Below, piece after piece: positions 1-21,100 of a stretch of DNA of 64,000 nucleotides. The notes below the pieces were generated by a model. That model ran no database searches and was not told the DNA's origin. It saw only the letters and a list, made by a program, of their open reading frames with translations. The position numbers and the translations under genes are program-made. Numbering within the stretch: position 1 is the stretch's first letter; every line of letters starts with the position of its first letter. This DNA is from DASUNQ01 sp044866775 (GTDB lineage: Bacteria > Acidobacteriota > Thermoanaerobaculia > Multivoradales > UBA5704), in assembly GCA_044866775.1 (NCBI GenBank), contig JBIOUG010000162.1, positions 1 through 64,000 on the forward strand. The letters run 5' to 3'.

Positions 1-8852
<8,852 letters not shown>

Positions 8853-8856
<4 letters not shown>

Positions 8857-11800
8857 CGGAGGTCGTCGGCTTCCGGCTCTCGCCGCAACAGCGGCGCCTC
8901 TGGGACTTGGCGGACGGTCCGGCTTACCGCGCGCAGTGTGCCCTGTGGTTGGAAGGACCGCTGGCGCTCCGCGCGCTCGAGAAGGCCCTCGCCGCCCTGG
9001 TGGCGCGGCACCAGATCCTGCGCACGGCCCTCGCACGCCAGCCCGGGGTCCGCCTCCCGCTGCAGTCGGTGTTCGCGGCTCCACCGCCGGCCTGGACGCA
9101 GGTCGACCTGCGGGGGCGATCCCCCGACGAGCACCGCGGCGTGCTCGAGGACCTCCTCGAGCGCCAGGGGGCACGCAGCGTGGACCTGGGGAACAGCTGG
9201 CGGCTCGAGCCGCTGCTCGTGCGCCTCGAGGAAGAGCGGCATGCGCTCGTGCTGCGCCTTCCGGCCTTCTGCGCCGACCGCTGGACGTTGCGCCAACTGC
9301 CGCGGGAGATCGGGCGCTTGTACCGGATCAGCTGCGAGGGTAGTCCGGACCTCGAGGAGCCCGTGCAATACGTCCACTTCTCCGAGTGGCTGCACGAGGT
9401 GCAGAGCGATCCCGAGGCAGAGCCGGGTCTGCGACACTGGCAGCAGCAGGTCGCAGCCTGGGATCCGGCACTCCCGCTCCCCTTGGGGCGCGCCGCCGCC
9501 GATCACGGAGAGTTCCGCCTCCGGTCCGTGTCCGTCGCGGCGCCGCGCGAGCTCGCCGCAGCGCTCGAGCAGGCGGCGCGCCACGCGGGCGTGCCGCCGG
9601 AGGACTTCCTTCTGGCGGCTTGGCGCGCGCTCCTCTGGCGCCTGACGGCGGTCTCCGGCCTCGCCATCGGATGGCTCGCCGACGGCCGCAAGTACGACGA
9701 GCTCGCCGAGACACACGGTCTGTTCGCCCGCTTCCTGCCACTGTGCATCCCGTGCGACGACGACACGCCGTTCGACGTCGTCCTACGCCAGGTCCACGAG
9801 CAGACCGGGAAGGGACGGCAATGGCAAGAGCTGTTCACCTGGCCGGAGCCACCGGCTGGCGACGGCCGACTCGGCTACTTCGCAGCGGCGTTCGAGCACG
9901 AGACGGAACCGATGGAGTGCTTCGCCGCTGGCGTCCGCTTCTCGCTCTGGAGGACCTACGCCTGCTTCGACCGCTTCAAGGTCGAGCTCGCCTGCCGTTG
10001 CCACCGCACGGAGCTGGACGCGACGATCCACTACGACGCCGACGCCCTGTCAGCCGCGGACGCGGAGCAGCTCGCGGCGCGCTTTCTCACACTGGCGACC
10101 GCGGCCGCCAACCGCCCGGAGACGCCGCTCGGATCACTGGACGCGCTGAGCTCGGCCGAGAGCCGTACCCTGATCCGCGAGCTCAACGCGACCGGTGCCG
10201 AGTTGCCGTTCGATCGCCCGCTGCACGTCCTGTTCTCCGCGCAGGCCGCGCGCACGCCGGAAGCCACGGCAATCGTCACCGCGGGTGGCACCATCGCATA
10301 CCACGAGCTCGCGGCGCGGGCGAATCGCCTGGCGCACCACCTGCTCGGGCTCGGCGTCGGCCCGGACGTGCGGGTGGCGATCTGCTGTGAGCGCTCTGCC
10401 GAGATGGTGGTGGGCCTGCTCGCCACGCTCAAGGCTGGAGGCGCCTACGTGCCGATCGACGCCACCTATCCGCCAGAGCGGATCGCGTGGCTGCTGGACG
10501 ACTGCGGCGCCGCGGTCCTCCTCACGCGGCCGGAGCTCATGGACCGCTTGGCCGGCACCGCGGCGCGGGTGGTCCGGCTCGACGAGGGAGCGGGCGGCCC
10601 AGAGCGAGATCCTGCGGTGCGGGTGGATCCCGACAACCTGGCCTACGTGATCTATACCTCGGGTTCGACGGGCCGGCCCAAGGGAGTGATGGTGACCCAC
10701 CGCGGGCTCAGCAACTACCTGCTGTGGGCCGTGGGGGCATACGGCCTGGCGCCGGGAGACGCGGTGCCGGTGCACTCCCCGGTGGGCTTCGATCTAACCG
10801 TGACGAGCCTGTGGGGGCCCCTGCTGGTCGGTGGCAAGGTCTGGCTGCTCAGCGAGGAGGGAGCGCTGGAAGAGCTGGCGGACCACCTGTCCGCGGGCGA
10901 GGAGCCGGCGCTGGTCAAGCTGACGCCGTCGCACCTGGAGGTGCTGCGTGAGCTGTGGCTGCCGGGGGGCCGGGGTCGCGCGGCCCGGGTGATCGTGCTC
11001 GGGGGTGAGGCGTTGGAGGGGAGCAGTCTCGCCGGCTGGGGAGACCGTCTGGCAGGAGTGAGGATCGTCAACGAATACGGTCCGACGGAAACGGTGGTGG
11101 GCTGCTGCGTACACGAAGTGCTCGGAGGTGACGAGCTGGGGCGCGGGCCGGTGCCGATCGGCGGTCCGATCGCCAACCTGCGGCTGTACGCCGTCAACCC
11201 GCACCTCAAGGTGGTGCCGCTAGGAGTACCGGGGGAGCTGCTGATCGGCGGGGTGGGGGTCGCTCGCGGTTACCTCGGGCGGCCGGACCTCACGGCGGAG
11301 CGGTTCGTTCCTGACCCGTTCGGGGAGGAGGTGGGAGGCCGTCTGTATCGCAGCGGCGATCGGGTGCGCTACCGCCCCGACGGCAGCCTCGAGTATCTGG
11401 GCCGCCTCGACGATCAGGTGAAGATCCGCGGTTTCCGCGTCGAGCCGGGTGAGATCGCGGAGGCTCTGCGCGGCAACCCCGGGGTGGCGGACGCCGCCGT
11501 GATCGCGCATGAGGACGAGCCCGGCCGGAGGCGTCTAGTGGCCTATGTCATCCCCTCGGCCCAGGAGACACCCGACGCCACCGAACTCCGCGCCTACCTT
11601 GCCCGCAGCCTGCCCGAGCACATGCTGCCCTCCGCGTTCGTGGCTCTGCGCAGCTGGCCGCTGACTCCCAACGGCAAGCTCGACCGGCGCGCCTTGCCCA
11701 AACCGGGGGAGGAGCAGGCCGGCGCCGGGCGCGGCTTCGCTCCTCCGCGCACTCCCGAGGAGCGGACGCTGGCGGAGATCTGGGCCCAGGTGCTCGGGAT

Positions 11801-13433
11801 GGAGCGCGTCGGCGTTCACGACAACTTCTTCCAGCTCGGTGGTGATTCGATCCTCGGCGTGCAGGCGGTGGCGCGCGCCCAGCGCAGGGGTTTGCGTCTC
11901 ACGCCCGGCCAACTCTTCCGCCATCAGACCATCGCCGAGCTGGCCGCCGCGGTGGCGGAGCGAGCAGAGACGCCGGCGGCCGAGCAGGGAGTAATCGAGG
12001 GGCCGGTGCCCCTGACTCCAATCCAGCGCTGGTTCTTCGAGCTGGGGCTCGCCCGCCCGCAGCACTGGAACCAGGCCGTGCTCCTGGAGGTGCGGCAGCC
12101 GATCGCGAAGCCCCATGTGCAGGCGGCCGTTGAGGCGCTCCTCGCCGGCCACGACGCGCTGCGTCTGCGGTTCCAGCAGGACGCCACGGCCTGGAGCCAG
12201 GCCGGCACCGAGATCGGAGAGCCGGTGTCGCTGCTCTGGCGGAACCTCGCTGGCCTGTCGCGCGAAGCGCAGGCAGCCGCGATCGAAGAGGAGGCGGGGC
12301 GACTCCAGGCCAGCCTGGACCTGGGCCGCGGACCGCTGCTGCGCGCCGCCTGGTTCACCCTCGGGCCGGACCGCCCGGCTCGCCTGCTGCTGGTCGCTCA
12401 TCACCTGTGCGTCGACGCCGTCTCGTGGCGCATTCTCCTCGCGGACCTCGAGCGCGCCTGCGCGGCCGCAGCCCGCGGCGCCGCCATCGATCTGCCTCCG
12501 AAGACCTCCTCGTACCGTGCCTGGGCGCGCCGCCTGGAGGAGATGGCGGCGAGCGAGGCGGTGCGGTTCGAGGTGGAGTTCTGGCTCCGCCGCGGGAGCA
12601 CGGCGGCGCTACCCCGCGACGGCATCGGGGGACCCAACGACCGCACTTCGGAGGAGGTGGTGCAGCGCGCCCTGGATGCCGGCGCAACCGGAGCCCTGCT
12701 CCAGGAGCTGCCGCGGGTCGCCCGCGCCCAGCCGCATGAGGTGCTGGTCGCCGCGCTCGTGCAGGCCTTCGCGCGCTGGGCTGGAGAGGAAGGGCTGCTG
12801 CTCGAGCTGGAGGGGCATGGTCGCGAGGAGTTGGACGGCGAGGGGTTCGACCTCTCGCGCACCGTTGGCTGGTTCACCAGCCTCTACCCCGCCGAGCTGC
12901 GGGTCGGGGCGGAGACCTCCCCGGGCGAGGCGCTGCGTGCGATCAAGGAGCAGCTGCGGCGGATCCCGCGTCACGGCCTCGGCTTCGGGATCCTGCGCTA
13001 CCTGGGCGATCCGGAGATTGCCGCGGCCCTGGCGGCGCTGCCGCGGCCCGCTGTGGGCTTCAACTACCTGGGACGCCTCGATCGCGGGCTGGCGGAGTCG
13101 GCCCTGTTCGCGCCGGCCGGCGAGTCCGTGGGACCGCTGCACGATCCGGCCGGGGAGCGGCCGTTGCCGATCGAACTCGCCGCCGCGGTGCTCGATGGCC
13201 AGCTCCAGATCCGGTGCAGGTACAGCCGCAACCTGAACCGGCGCGAGAGCATCGAGGCGCTGGCGGACACCCTCCTCGATGCCCTGCGAGCGCTCATCGC
13301 CTATGGCCGCTCGCCAGGCGTGGATGGATACGCACCGTCGGACTTCCCCAGGGCGCAACTGAGCGAGACCGCTCTCGAGCGGGTGGCGGGGCTGCTCGAC
13401 GAGATCGACCGGGCGGGGATCGAAGCGGGATGA
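8853..13433 (+). CDS. NRPS 2: degenerate C (interface-like)-A(Asn)-PCP-E
   Basis: 1526 residues. The first domain (about 8871-10150) has the condensation fold signature, but the HHxxxDG motif reads PAFCADR (9261-9281): both His are gone and only the Asp remains, so it should not catalyse condensation. This fits the 'interface' domains described next to fused beta-hydroxylases in siderophore NRPSs. Next come an A domain (about 10200-11690) with pocket code DLTKVGEVGK (Asn-type), a PCP with Ser at 11847 in the GGDS form typical before epimerization domains, and an E domain (about 12005-13380) with HHLCVDAVS at 12399 and the GHGRE and TVGWFT motifs. The module should present a D-residue. GTG start overlaps the previous stop, and its own stop overlaps the next start (ATGA, 13430-13433). 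The missing C function is probably supplied by the terminal C domain of NRPS 1. Confidence 0.95.
9261..9281 (+). other. Lost catalytic HHxxxDG motif in first domain of NRPS 2
   Basis: The residues here read P-A-F-C-A-D-R, aligned with H-H-x-x-x-D-G of active condensation domains such as HHIVSDG near 6850. The catalytic second His is Ala. The surrounding fold (SPQQRRLWDL start, HFSEWL region) is intact, so this is a non-catalytic family member rather than a frameshift. Confidence 0.85.
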
Positions 13434-16400
13434 AGAACGTCGAGGACATCTACCCGCTGTCCCCCCTGCAACAGGGAATCCTGTTCCACAGCCTCGCCGC
13501 GGGCGGGGAGGGGGTCTACGGCATCCAGTTCTCCTGCACGATCGCGGGCGAGCTCGAGCCGGACGCCTTCCGTCAGGCCTGGCGCGAGGTGGTCGCGCGC
13601 CACCCGATCCTGCGCTCGGCGTTCCTCTGGCAGGGACTGGCCGCGCCCCTCCAGGTCGTGCGCCAGCAGGTCGAGATCCCCTGGGAGGAAGCGGATTGGC
13701 GGGATCTGCCGCCGCAGCGGCGGGAGCGACGCCTCGTCGCCGAGGCGGTCGCCGAGCGCCGCCGGCCTTTCGAGCTGGCACGCGCGCCGCTCATCCGGCT
13801 GCGCCTGATCCGCGTCGAGGAGCGGCGCTTCCGCTTCCTCTGGACCTTCCACCACCTTCTCCTCGACGGCTGGTCCGTCCGTCTGCTGCTGCGGGAGGTG
13901 CTGGCTCTCTACGTCGCTGTCCAGGGCGGCACCACGCCGCGCCTGCAGCTCCACCGGCCCTACGGCGACTACATCGCCTGGCTGCAGGGACGCGACCCCG
14001 TAGCCTCGCAGGCGTTCTGGCGAGGCTATCTGAGCGGCTTCGGCTCCCCCACCCGGCCGGACCTCGGTCCGGCGCCCGCGATGGCCGGCGGCGGCGAAAG
14101 CCAAAAGGAGCTCCTCGATCGCCTGCCGCGGCCGGTGACCGCCACCCTGCGTGCGTTCGCACGCCAACGCCGGCTGACCTTGAACACCGTCGTGCAGGGG
14201 GCCTGGGCTCTGCTGCTCGGCCGCTACAGCGGCGAGACCGACATCGTCTTTGGCATCGTGGTCTCCGGCCGCCCCGCTGAGTTGGCCGGGGTCGAGTCGA
14301 TGGTAGGCCTGTTCATCAACACTCTACCGCTGCGCGTGCGGCTCCAGCCCGAGCGGCCGGTCGGCGACTGGCTCGAGGAGATGCAGGCCGCGCAGCTCGA
14401 GCTGCGCGAGCACGAGCACAGCCCGCTGGCGCAGGTGCAGGGATGGAGCGAGCTGCCGCGCGGCGCCGCCCTGTTCGAAAGCGTCTTCGCTTTCGAGAAC
14501 TACCCCGATGCCTTGACCGGCCAGGAGGATCGGGCGGGGGTGGAGATCTGCAATGTGCGGAGCTCCGAAAGCACGCACTATCCCCTGAACCTGCTGATCG
14601 GGCCGGCCGACGAGCTGATCGTGCGCGTCCTCTACGACGGCTCGCGGTTCGCGCCAGCCGCGGTGGCACGGCTCGCGGGGCACCTGCGGACACTCTTAGA
14701 AGCGTTCGTCGCGGACCCCGAGGCGCCGGCCGGCGAGATCGCCTATCTCACGAGAGCCGAGCGCCACCAGGTCGTGACTGCCTGGAACGACACCGCGGCG
14801 GAGTACGACCGCCTGGCGCTGGTCCACGAGCTGGTCGAGGCTCAGGCCCGGGAGCGCCCCGATGCCGTCGCGGCATCGTTCGCGGACCGGCACCTGACCT
14901 TCGGGGAGCTGAACCGGCGAGCCAACCAATTGGCCCACCACCTGCGCTCCCTGGGCGTTGGCTCGGGAAGCCTAGTCGGGGTCTGCCTGCGGCGCTCGCT
15001 CGAGATGGTGCCGGCATTGCTCGCCGTGCTGAAGGCCGGCGCTGCCTACGTACCCGTCGAGCCACATCTCCCGCGCGAGCGGATGCGTTACATCCTCGCC
15101 CGACTCGGGATCCGCTGCATCCTCCTGCAGTCGGAGGCGATTCCCGAGCTGCAAGAGCTGCAGGTCGGAATCCCCGCGCTCCGCCATCTGGTGCCGCTCG
15201 ATCCGCTGCAACCCGCCGACGGGCCCGGCTCCCCCCTACGCTGGGCGCTCCCGGAGATCGAGCGGGCGCCGGAGGTCAACCCGACGATCCGGCTGGACGC
15301 CGAGGCGCCGGCCTATGTGATCTTCACCTCCGGCTCGACCGGGCGTCCCAAGGGGGTGATGGAGAGCCACCGCGCCGTCGTCAACCTGATCGAGTGGGCG
15401 AGCAGGGCATTCGATCTGGGCCCCGCCGATCGGGTCCTGTTCGTGACGGCGCTGAGCTTCGACCTCTCCGTCTACGACATCTTCGGATTGCTGGCCGTCG
15501 GAGGGAGCGTGCGGATCGCTTCCGAGGAGGAGATCCGCGACCCCGAGCGGCTGGTCGCGATCCTCGGTGCCGAGGCGGTCACCTTCTGGGATTCGGCGCC
15601 CGCCGCCCTGCAGCAGCTCGTCCCCTTCCTCCCCGAAGGGCCTGTGCCCGCTCGCTTGCGGCTGGTGTTCCTGAGCGGCGATTGGATCCCGGTGGGACTT
15701 CCCGACCGCATCCGGACCACCTTCCGCACCGCCCGCGTGGTCGCGCTGGGCGGCGCTACGGAGGCCACGGTCTGGTCGAACGTCTACCCGGTGGCCGAGG
15801 TCCAGCCGGCGTGGACCAGCATTCCCTATGGCCGGCCCATCCAAAACGCCAGCTACCACGTGCTCGACGGTGGCTTCCTGCCGCTGCCGATCGGAGTCGA
15901 GGGGGACCTCTACATCGGCGGCGAGTGCCTGGCCGTCGGCTACGCGACGGAGCCGGCGCTGACCGCCGAGAGGTTCCTGCCCGACCCGTTCTCGGGACGC
16001 CCCGGCACGCGTCTCTACCGCACGGGAGACCGCGCCCGATTCTGGCCGGAGGGGATCCTGGAGTTCCGTGGCCGGCGAGACCACCAGGTCAAGATCCGCG
16101 GCTTCCGCGTTGAGCTCGGCGAGATCGAGGCCGTTCTCGGCCAGCACCCGGCGGTGCGCGAGGCGGTGGTGCTCGCCCGCGAGGACCAGCCGGGAGAGCG
16201 GTTCCTGGTGGCCTACGTGGTGCCGCATCCGGGGACCGCGTCTCGTGCATCGGAGCTGCGTGCTCACGCCGGCAACCGACTGCCCGACTACATGGTCCCG
16301 GCAGCCTACGTCACCCTGGCGGAGATGCCGGTGACCGCCAACGGCAAGCTCGACCGCAAGGCACTGCCCGCTCCCGACGCCGCTGCCGCAGAGCCGGTGC

Positions 16401-18094
16401 GGCCGCAGGAGGGACCACGCACCCCGACCGAGGGCGTCATCGCCGGGATCTGGTCTGAGGTCCTGCGGCGGGACCCGATCGGAGTCCACGACGACTTCTT
16501 CGAGCTCGGAGGGCACTCACTGCTGGCCACTCAGGTGGTGGCGCGGCTGCGGCAGGCCCTGCGGGTCCACCTGCCGCTGAGCGCTGCCTTCGAGGCGCCG
16601 ACCGTCGCGGCTCTGGCACGACGGGCCGAGACGGCTCGGTGGTCGGAGCAGGGGCGCGAGCTGCCGTCGTTTCCCGTGGCGCGCACCGCACCGCTCCCCC
16701 TCTCATTCGCCCAGCAGCGCCTATGGTTCCTCGACCAGCTTGAGCCCGGCAGCGCCGAGTACAACCTGTTCATCGCGCTGCGGATCTCCGGCCCGCTCGA
16801 CAGCGGCGCCCTGGAGCGCAGTCTGGGCGAGCTGATTCGCCGCCACGAATCCCTGCGCACGACGTTCGACCAGGTGGACGGCCGGCCCCGACAGGTGGTG
16901 CACGAGGCCGGTGGCCTCCGCCTGCCGGTGGTGGATCTCTCGGCGGTGCGGGAGGCGACCGCGGAGCTCCGGCGGCTCGGCGAGAGCGAGGCCAATTGCC
17001 CCTTCGATCTCGAGACCGGCCCTCTGGTGCGCGCTCTGCTGCTGCGCTTGGGCGACCAGGAGCACTCCCTGCTCCTCACCCTTCACCACATCGTCAGCGA
17101 CGCCTGGTCAATGGGCATCCTGGTGCGGGAGATGACTGCCCTCTACGGGGCGCTCCGCCAAGGGCACCCTTCGCCGTTGCCCGAGCTGCGACCCCAGTAC
17201 GCCGACTTCGCCTGCTGGCAGCGGTCCTGGCTGCAGGGCGAGGTGCTGGAGCGGCTGCTCGGCTACTGGCGTCGTCGGCTGGGAGGGGGACCAACTCCCC
17301 TCGACCTGCCTCCGGACCGGCCGCGGAGTCCGTTGCGCTCCTATGGCGGAGGCGAGCTGACTGCGCTGCTGCCGCAGGAGCTGGTGGCCCGTTTGCGAGT
17401 GCTCGGGCGCGCGGAGGACTCGACGCTCTTCATGGTGTTGCTGGCCGCTCTCAAGGTGCTGCTGTACCGCCGTACTGGCCAGGTCCAGGTGTCGATCGGC
17501 ACCGACGCGGTCAACCGCAGCCTGCCGGAGACCGAGCCGCTGATCGGGTTCTTCGTCAACCAGCTCGTGCTGCGGACCGACCTCACCGGCAACCCCCCGT
17601 TCCGGCAACTGCTGCAACGAGTGCGGGAGGGGACGCTCGAGGCCTACGACCATCAGGATCTCCCCTTCGAGCTGCTGGTGGAAGCCCTGCAGCCCGTCCG
17701 GAACCTCGGGCGCACCCCGCTGTTCCAGATCAAGCTCGTCCACCAGACCGTGCCCGCGGCGGCTCCTCTGCTGCCCGGCTTCGCGGTCTCCAGCCTCGAC
17801 CTGCGGCAGGAGCCGGCGCGCTTCGACCTCGCCCTGTTTGCCACCGAGATTGGACCCGACCTGAAGACCGCCTGGATCTACCGCACGGATCTGTTCGAGC
17901 GGCGGACGATCGAGCGGCTGGCCGCCCAGTACATCACTCTGCTCACCAGCGTCGTCGCCGACCCGGACGCGCGGCTGGGTGCGTTGGAGATCACTCCGCT
18001 CGCGGAGCGCGCCGGCCAGGCGACGGCCGGGAGCCGACCGCAGCCGAGCTTCCGATCGATCCGGCCCCGGGCGATCCGGACACGGGAAGGGTAG
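13430..18094 (+). CDS. NRPS 3: C(D-accepting type)-A-PCP-C
   Basis: 1554 residues from the ATG at 13430, which overlaps the previous stop (ATGA); the frame is open further upstream, but the conserved EDIYPLSPLQQG start of the condensation domain comes just after this ATG. C domain about 13446-14760 (HHLLLDGWS near 13851) has the DIYPLSPLQ signature of domains that accept a D-configured donor, matching the E domain ending NRPS 2. A domain about 14800-16370 has pocket code DLYDFSLVWK, related to the Cys code but differing at two positions, so its substrate is unassigned. PCP Ser at 16517. A second, catalytic-looking C domain (about 16690-18000, HHIVSDAWS near 17083) ends the protein without A or PCP; the following protein supplies them. 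The last residues carry an FRSIRPRAI tail resembling the linker before the hydroxylase in NRPS 1. Confidence 0.95.
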   Translation: MKNVEDIYPLSPLQQGILFHSLAAGGEGVYGIQFSCTIAGELEPDAFRQAWREVVARHPILRSAFLWQGLAAPLQVVRQQVEIPWEEADWRDLPPQRRERRLVAEAVAERRRPFELARAPLIRLRLIRVEERRFRFLWTFHHLLLDGWSVRLLLREVLALYVAVQGGTTPRLQLHRPYGDYIAWLQGRDPVASQAFWRGYLSGFGSPTRPDLGPAPAMAGGGESQKELLDRLPRPVTATLRAFARQRRLTLNTVVQGAWALLLGRYSGETDIVFGIVVSGRPAELAGVESMVGLFINTLPLRVRLQPERPVGDWLEEMQAAQLELREHEHSPLAQVQGWSELPRGAALFESVFAFENYPDALTGQEDRAGVEICNVRSSESTHYPLNLLIGPADELIVRVLYDGSRFAPAAVARLAGHLRTLLEAFVADPEAPAGEIAYLTRAERHQVVTAWNDTAAEYDRLALVHELVEAQARERPDAVAASFADRHLTFGELNRRANQLAHHLRSLGVGSGSLVGVCLRRSLEMVPALLAVLKAGAAYVPVEPHLPRERMRYILARLGIRCILLQSEAIPELQELQVGIPALRHLVPLDPLQPADGPGSPLRWALPEIERAPEVNPTIRLDAEAPAYVIFTSGSTGRPKGVMESHRAVVNLIEWASRAFDLGPADRVLFVTALSFDLSVYDIFGLLAVGGSVRIASEEEIRDPERLVAILGAEAVTFWDSAPAALQQLVPFLPEGPVPARLRLVFLSGDWIPVGLPDRIRTTFRTARVVALGGATEATVWSNVYPVAEVQPAWTSIPYGRPIQNASYHVLDGGFLPLPIGVEGDLYIGGECLAVGYATEPALTAERFLPDPFSGRPGTRLYRTGDRARFWPEGILEFRGRRDHQVKIRGFRVELGEIEAVLGQHPAVREAVVLAREDQPGERFLVAYVVPHPGTASRASELRAHAGNRLPDYMVPAAYVTLAEMPVTANGKLDRKALPAPDAAAAEPVRPQEGPRTPTEGVIAGIWSEVLRRDPIGVHDDFFELGGHSLLATQVVARLRQALRVHLPLSAAFEAPTVAALARRAETARWSEQGRELPSFPVARTAPLPLSFAQQRLWFLDQLEPGSAEYNLFIALRISGPLDSGALERSLGELIRRHESLRTTFDQVDGRPRQVVHEAGGLRLPVVDLSAVREATAELRRLGESEANCPFDLETGPLVRALLLRLGDQEHSLLLTLHHIVSDAWSMGILVREMTALYGALRQGHPSPLPELRPQYADFACWQRSWLQGEVLERLLGYWRRRLGGGPTPLDLPPDRPRSPLRSYGGGELTALLPQELVARLRVLGRAEDSTLFMVLLAALKVLLYRRTGQVQVSIGTDAVNRSLPETEPLIGFFVNQLVLRTDLTGNPPFRQLLQRVREGTLEAYDHQDLPFELLVEALQPVRNLGRTPLFQIKLVHQTVPAAAPLLPGFAVSSLDLRQEPARFDLALFATEIGPDLKTAWIYRTDLFERRTIERLAAQYITLLTSVVADPDARLGALEITPLAERAGQATAGSRPQPSFRSIRPRAIRTREG

Positions 18095-18118
18095 ACCGGC
18101 AAGGCTCGAGGAGCGCCG

Positions 18119-21100
18119 ATGGATCAACCGCAGCAAGCCTTCAGGCTGTCCCCTCTCCAGCGGCATCTCTGGCTGCTGCAGGAGGACAGGCGCGTGCTCC
18201 ACTGTCAGGCCCGCCTCTGCCTCGAGGGGCCGATCGAGCCCGCGCGCCTGCGCGGGGCCCTCGCGGCAGCCTCGCTCCGGCACGAGGCCTTGCGGACCAC
18301 GTTCGATCGCCCCTCCGGCTTCCGGCTCCCGGTGCAGACGGTGGCGGCCGAGTCTCTGCCCGCTTGGCGCGAGGAGGATCTCAGCGGCCTCGATCCACGT
18401 TCACGATCGCGGTGCGCACGGCGCCTCGCCGAGGAGGAGACCTTCGCCGCGGAGGACCTCCAGCGGGGCCCGGCATTCCGTGCCTTGTTGGTGCGGCTGG
18501 AAGCCGACCGGCATCATCTCGTCCTCACCCTGCCCTCGCTTTGCGCCGACGCCGGCACCCTGGCCAACCTGGCCTCCGAGATCGCGCTCGATCTCGCGGG
18601 AGGCGACGGCCGGGGCGAGAGTCCGGTGCAGTACGCCCAGTTCGCCGAGTGGCAGAACCAACTCGCGGACGAGCCCGACGCGCAAGCTGGCCTACGCTTC
18701 TGGCTGGAAGCGCTGGCGCGCTGCTCGCCCATCTCCTTTCCCTGGGCCGGGCCGCCGCGCGAGCCTGGGCCCGTGCACCCCGTCGAGCTCGCGCTCGACA
18801 AGGGGATCCTCGAGCGGCTCGCCGCCGTGGCGGACGACGCGTCCGTCGAGCTCGCGGACGTTGTTCTCGTCGCCTGGTACACGCTGCTCTGGCGCCTCTG
18901 CGGTGGTCGCGTCACCGTCGGTGTGATCTGCGACGGTCGCGCCTACGAGGAGCTCAGAGGCATGCTCGGCCCCTGCGCCCGGCCCCTGCCGGTGTCGGTC
19001 GATCTCTACCCCGATCTCCGGTTCCGCGAGGCTCTGGCGGAGATCGGGCGCTCCCTGGCGGAGGCCCGCAGCCAGCAGGACACCTTCGCTCTGCACCTCG
19101 CGCCCTCCGAGAGCGGGCCGAACCCGCTGGACCGGGAGATCGCCTTCGAATGGAGTGAGGAGTGGGAGCTGCCGAACGCCGGTCCGGTCCGGTTCACAGT
19201 CGAAGGCTGGACCGCGCAGTCGGCCCGCCCGGCCTTGAAGCTCTCCTGCCGCCGCGGCGCGGGGTCCCTTCGCCTGCTGCTCGAGCACGACCCCGAACGG
19301 CTCGACGCGCGGGAGGTCCCGCCGCTCGCCGCTCGCCTGCGAGCGCTGCTCGCCAGCGTGACCGGCGGCGCCGACCTGACGCTCGGCGAGCTCGACCTGC
19401 TCGGCCCCGAGGAGCGGCACCGAACGCTGGTCGAGTTCAATGACACCCGTTCCGGAGCCGGCCACGGGACACTCGCGCAACGCCTGTTCGAGCAACGGGT
19501 CGCCGCAGACCCCGGGCGCAGCGCCGTCGAATGCGGTGGGGAGCTGTTGTCGTATGGCGAGCTCAACGCCCGCGCCAACCGGCTCGCCCGCTTCCTCCAG
19601 CGCCGGGGCATCGAGCCCGACGCGGTGGTCGCGGTGCTCCTCGGACGCTCGCCGGATCTGCTGCCGTCGTTGCTCGGGATCCTCAAGGCGGGAGGGGCCT
19701 ACCTGCCGGTGGACACCTCCCTGCCATCGATCCGGCGTTCCTATCTCCTCGCTGACTCGGGCGCCCGGCTGGCGCTGGTTGCGGGGGGAGTTCCGCCCGA
19801 GGTTCCCGACAGCGTCGAGGTCGTCGATCTCACCGCCCGGCGCGCCGAAATCGACGCGGAGAGCGCGTCCGACCTCGCCACGGCGATCGACGATCAGTCG
19901 CTGGCGTACGTGATCTACACCTCGGGCTCCACGGGCGCACCGAAAGGGGCGATGATCTCCCACCGCGGGCTCACCAACTACCTGACCTGGTGCGTCGCGC
20001 GGTACGCCCCGCCCAGAGACGGCTGGACTCCGATCCACTCGCCGATCGGCTTCGATTTGACCGTCACCGCCCTGTTCGCACCGCTGCTGGCCGGGGCCAC
20101 GGTGTCGCTTCTGCCCGAGGACGGGGGACTCGAGGCCCTGTGCTCGGAGCTCGCACGGCCGCGCCCCCTTTCCCTGCTCAAGGTCACGCCGGCTCACCTG
20201 AGTGCGCTCAACCAACTGCTCCCAGTCGGGGAGGTCTCCTCGCGGCTGGCGACGCTCGTGGTCGGCGGCGAGGCCCTGCACGCCGAGACGATCCAACCGT
20301 GGCTGGTCGCCGGAGGAGCGCGTGTCGTCAACGAGTACGGGCCCACCGAGACGGTGGTGGGTTGCTGCGTCTATGAGCTGCCCCGGCAAGGAGCCCTCGC
20401 GGGCGCGGTCCCCATCGGCCGTCCTATCGCCGAGACCCGTCTCTACGTGCTGGACGAGCGCCTGGAACCGGTGCCGACGAGCGTTTCCGGAGAGCTCTTC
20501 ATCGCCGGGGACGGTCTTGCCCGTGGCTATCTCGCCCGCCCCCGCCTGACCGCGGAGCGGTTCCTGCCCGACCCTTGGGCCGAGCGCGCCGGCGAGCGGA
20601 TGTACCGCACCGGGGACCTCGTCCGTCACCGCCCCGAAGGGGGGCTGGAGTTCCTGGGTCGGACCGACCGCCAGGTCAAGATCCGCGGCTACCGCATTGA
20701 GCCCGGCGAGGTCGAAGCGGTGCTGGCGGCCCACCCGGCGGTGCGTGAGGCCGCCGTGGTCGTGAAGGGAGAGCATGCGGAGTCGCGCCTCGCGGCTTTT
20801 TGGACAGCACGGGACGGCGCCGCACCGCCTGACGGCGAGCTCCGCGCGTGGCTGGCGGAACGACTGCCGGAGCCTCTCCTACCCGTGGCGCTCGTCCGTC
20901 TGGTCGAGCTGCCGCTGACCGCCAACGGCAAGGTCGACCGCGGGCAGCTCGCCGCGCTGGCGGTTGACGGCCTGGTGCGCTCCCGCGTCTTCGTGGCGCC
21001 GCGTACGCCCGCCGAGGAGGAGCTGGCGGCCATCTGGGCCAGGGTGCTCGGCCGCGATCCAGTCGGCGTGCACGACAACTTCTTCGAGCTTGGGGGGCAC

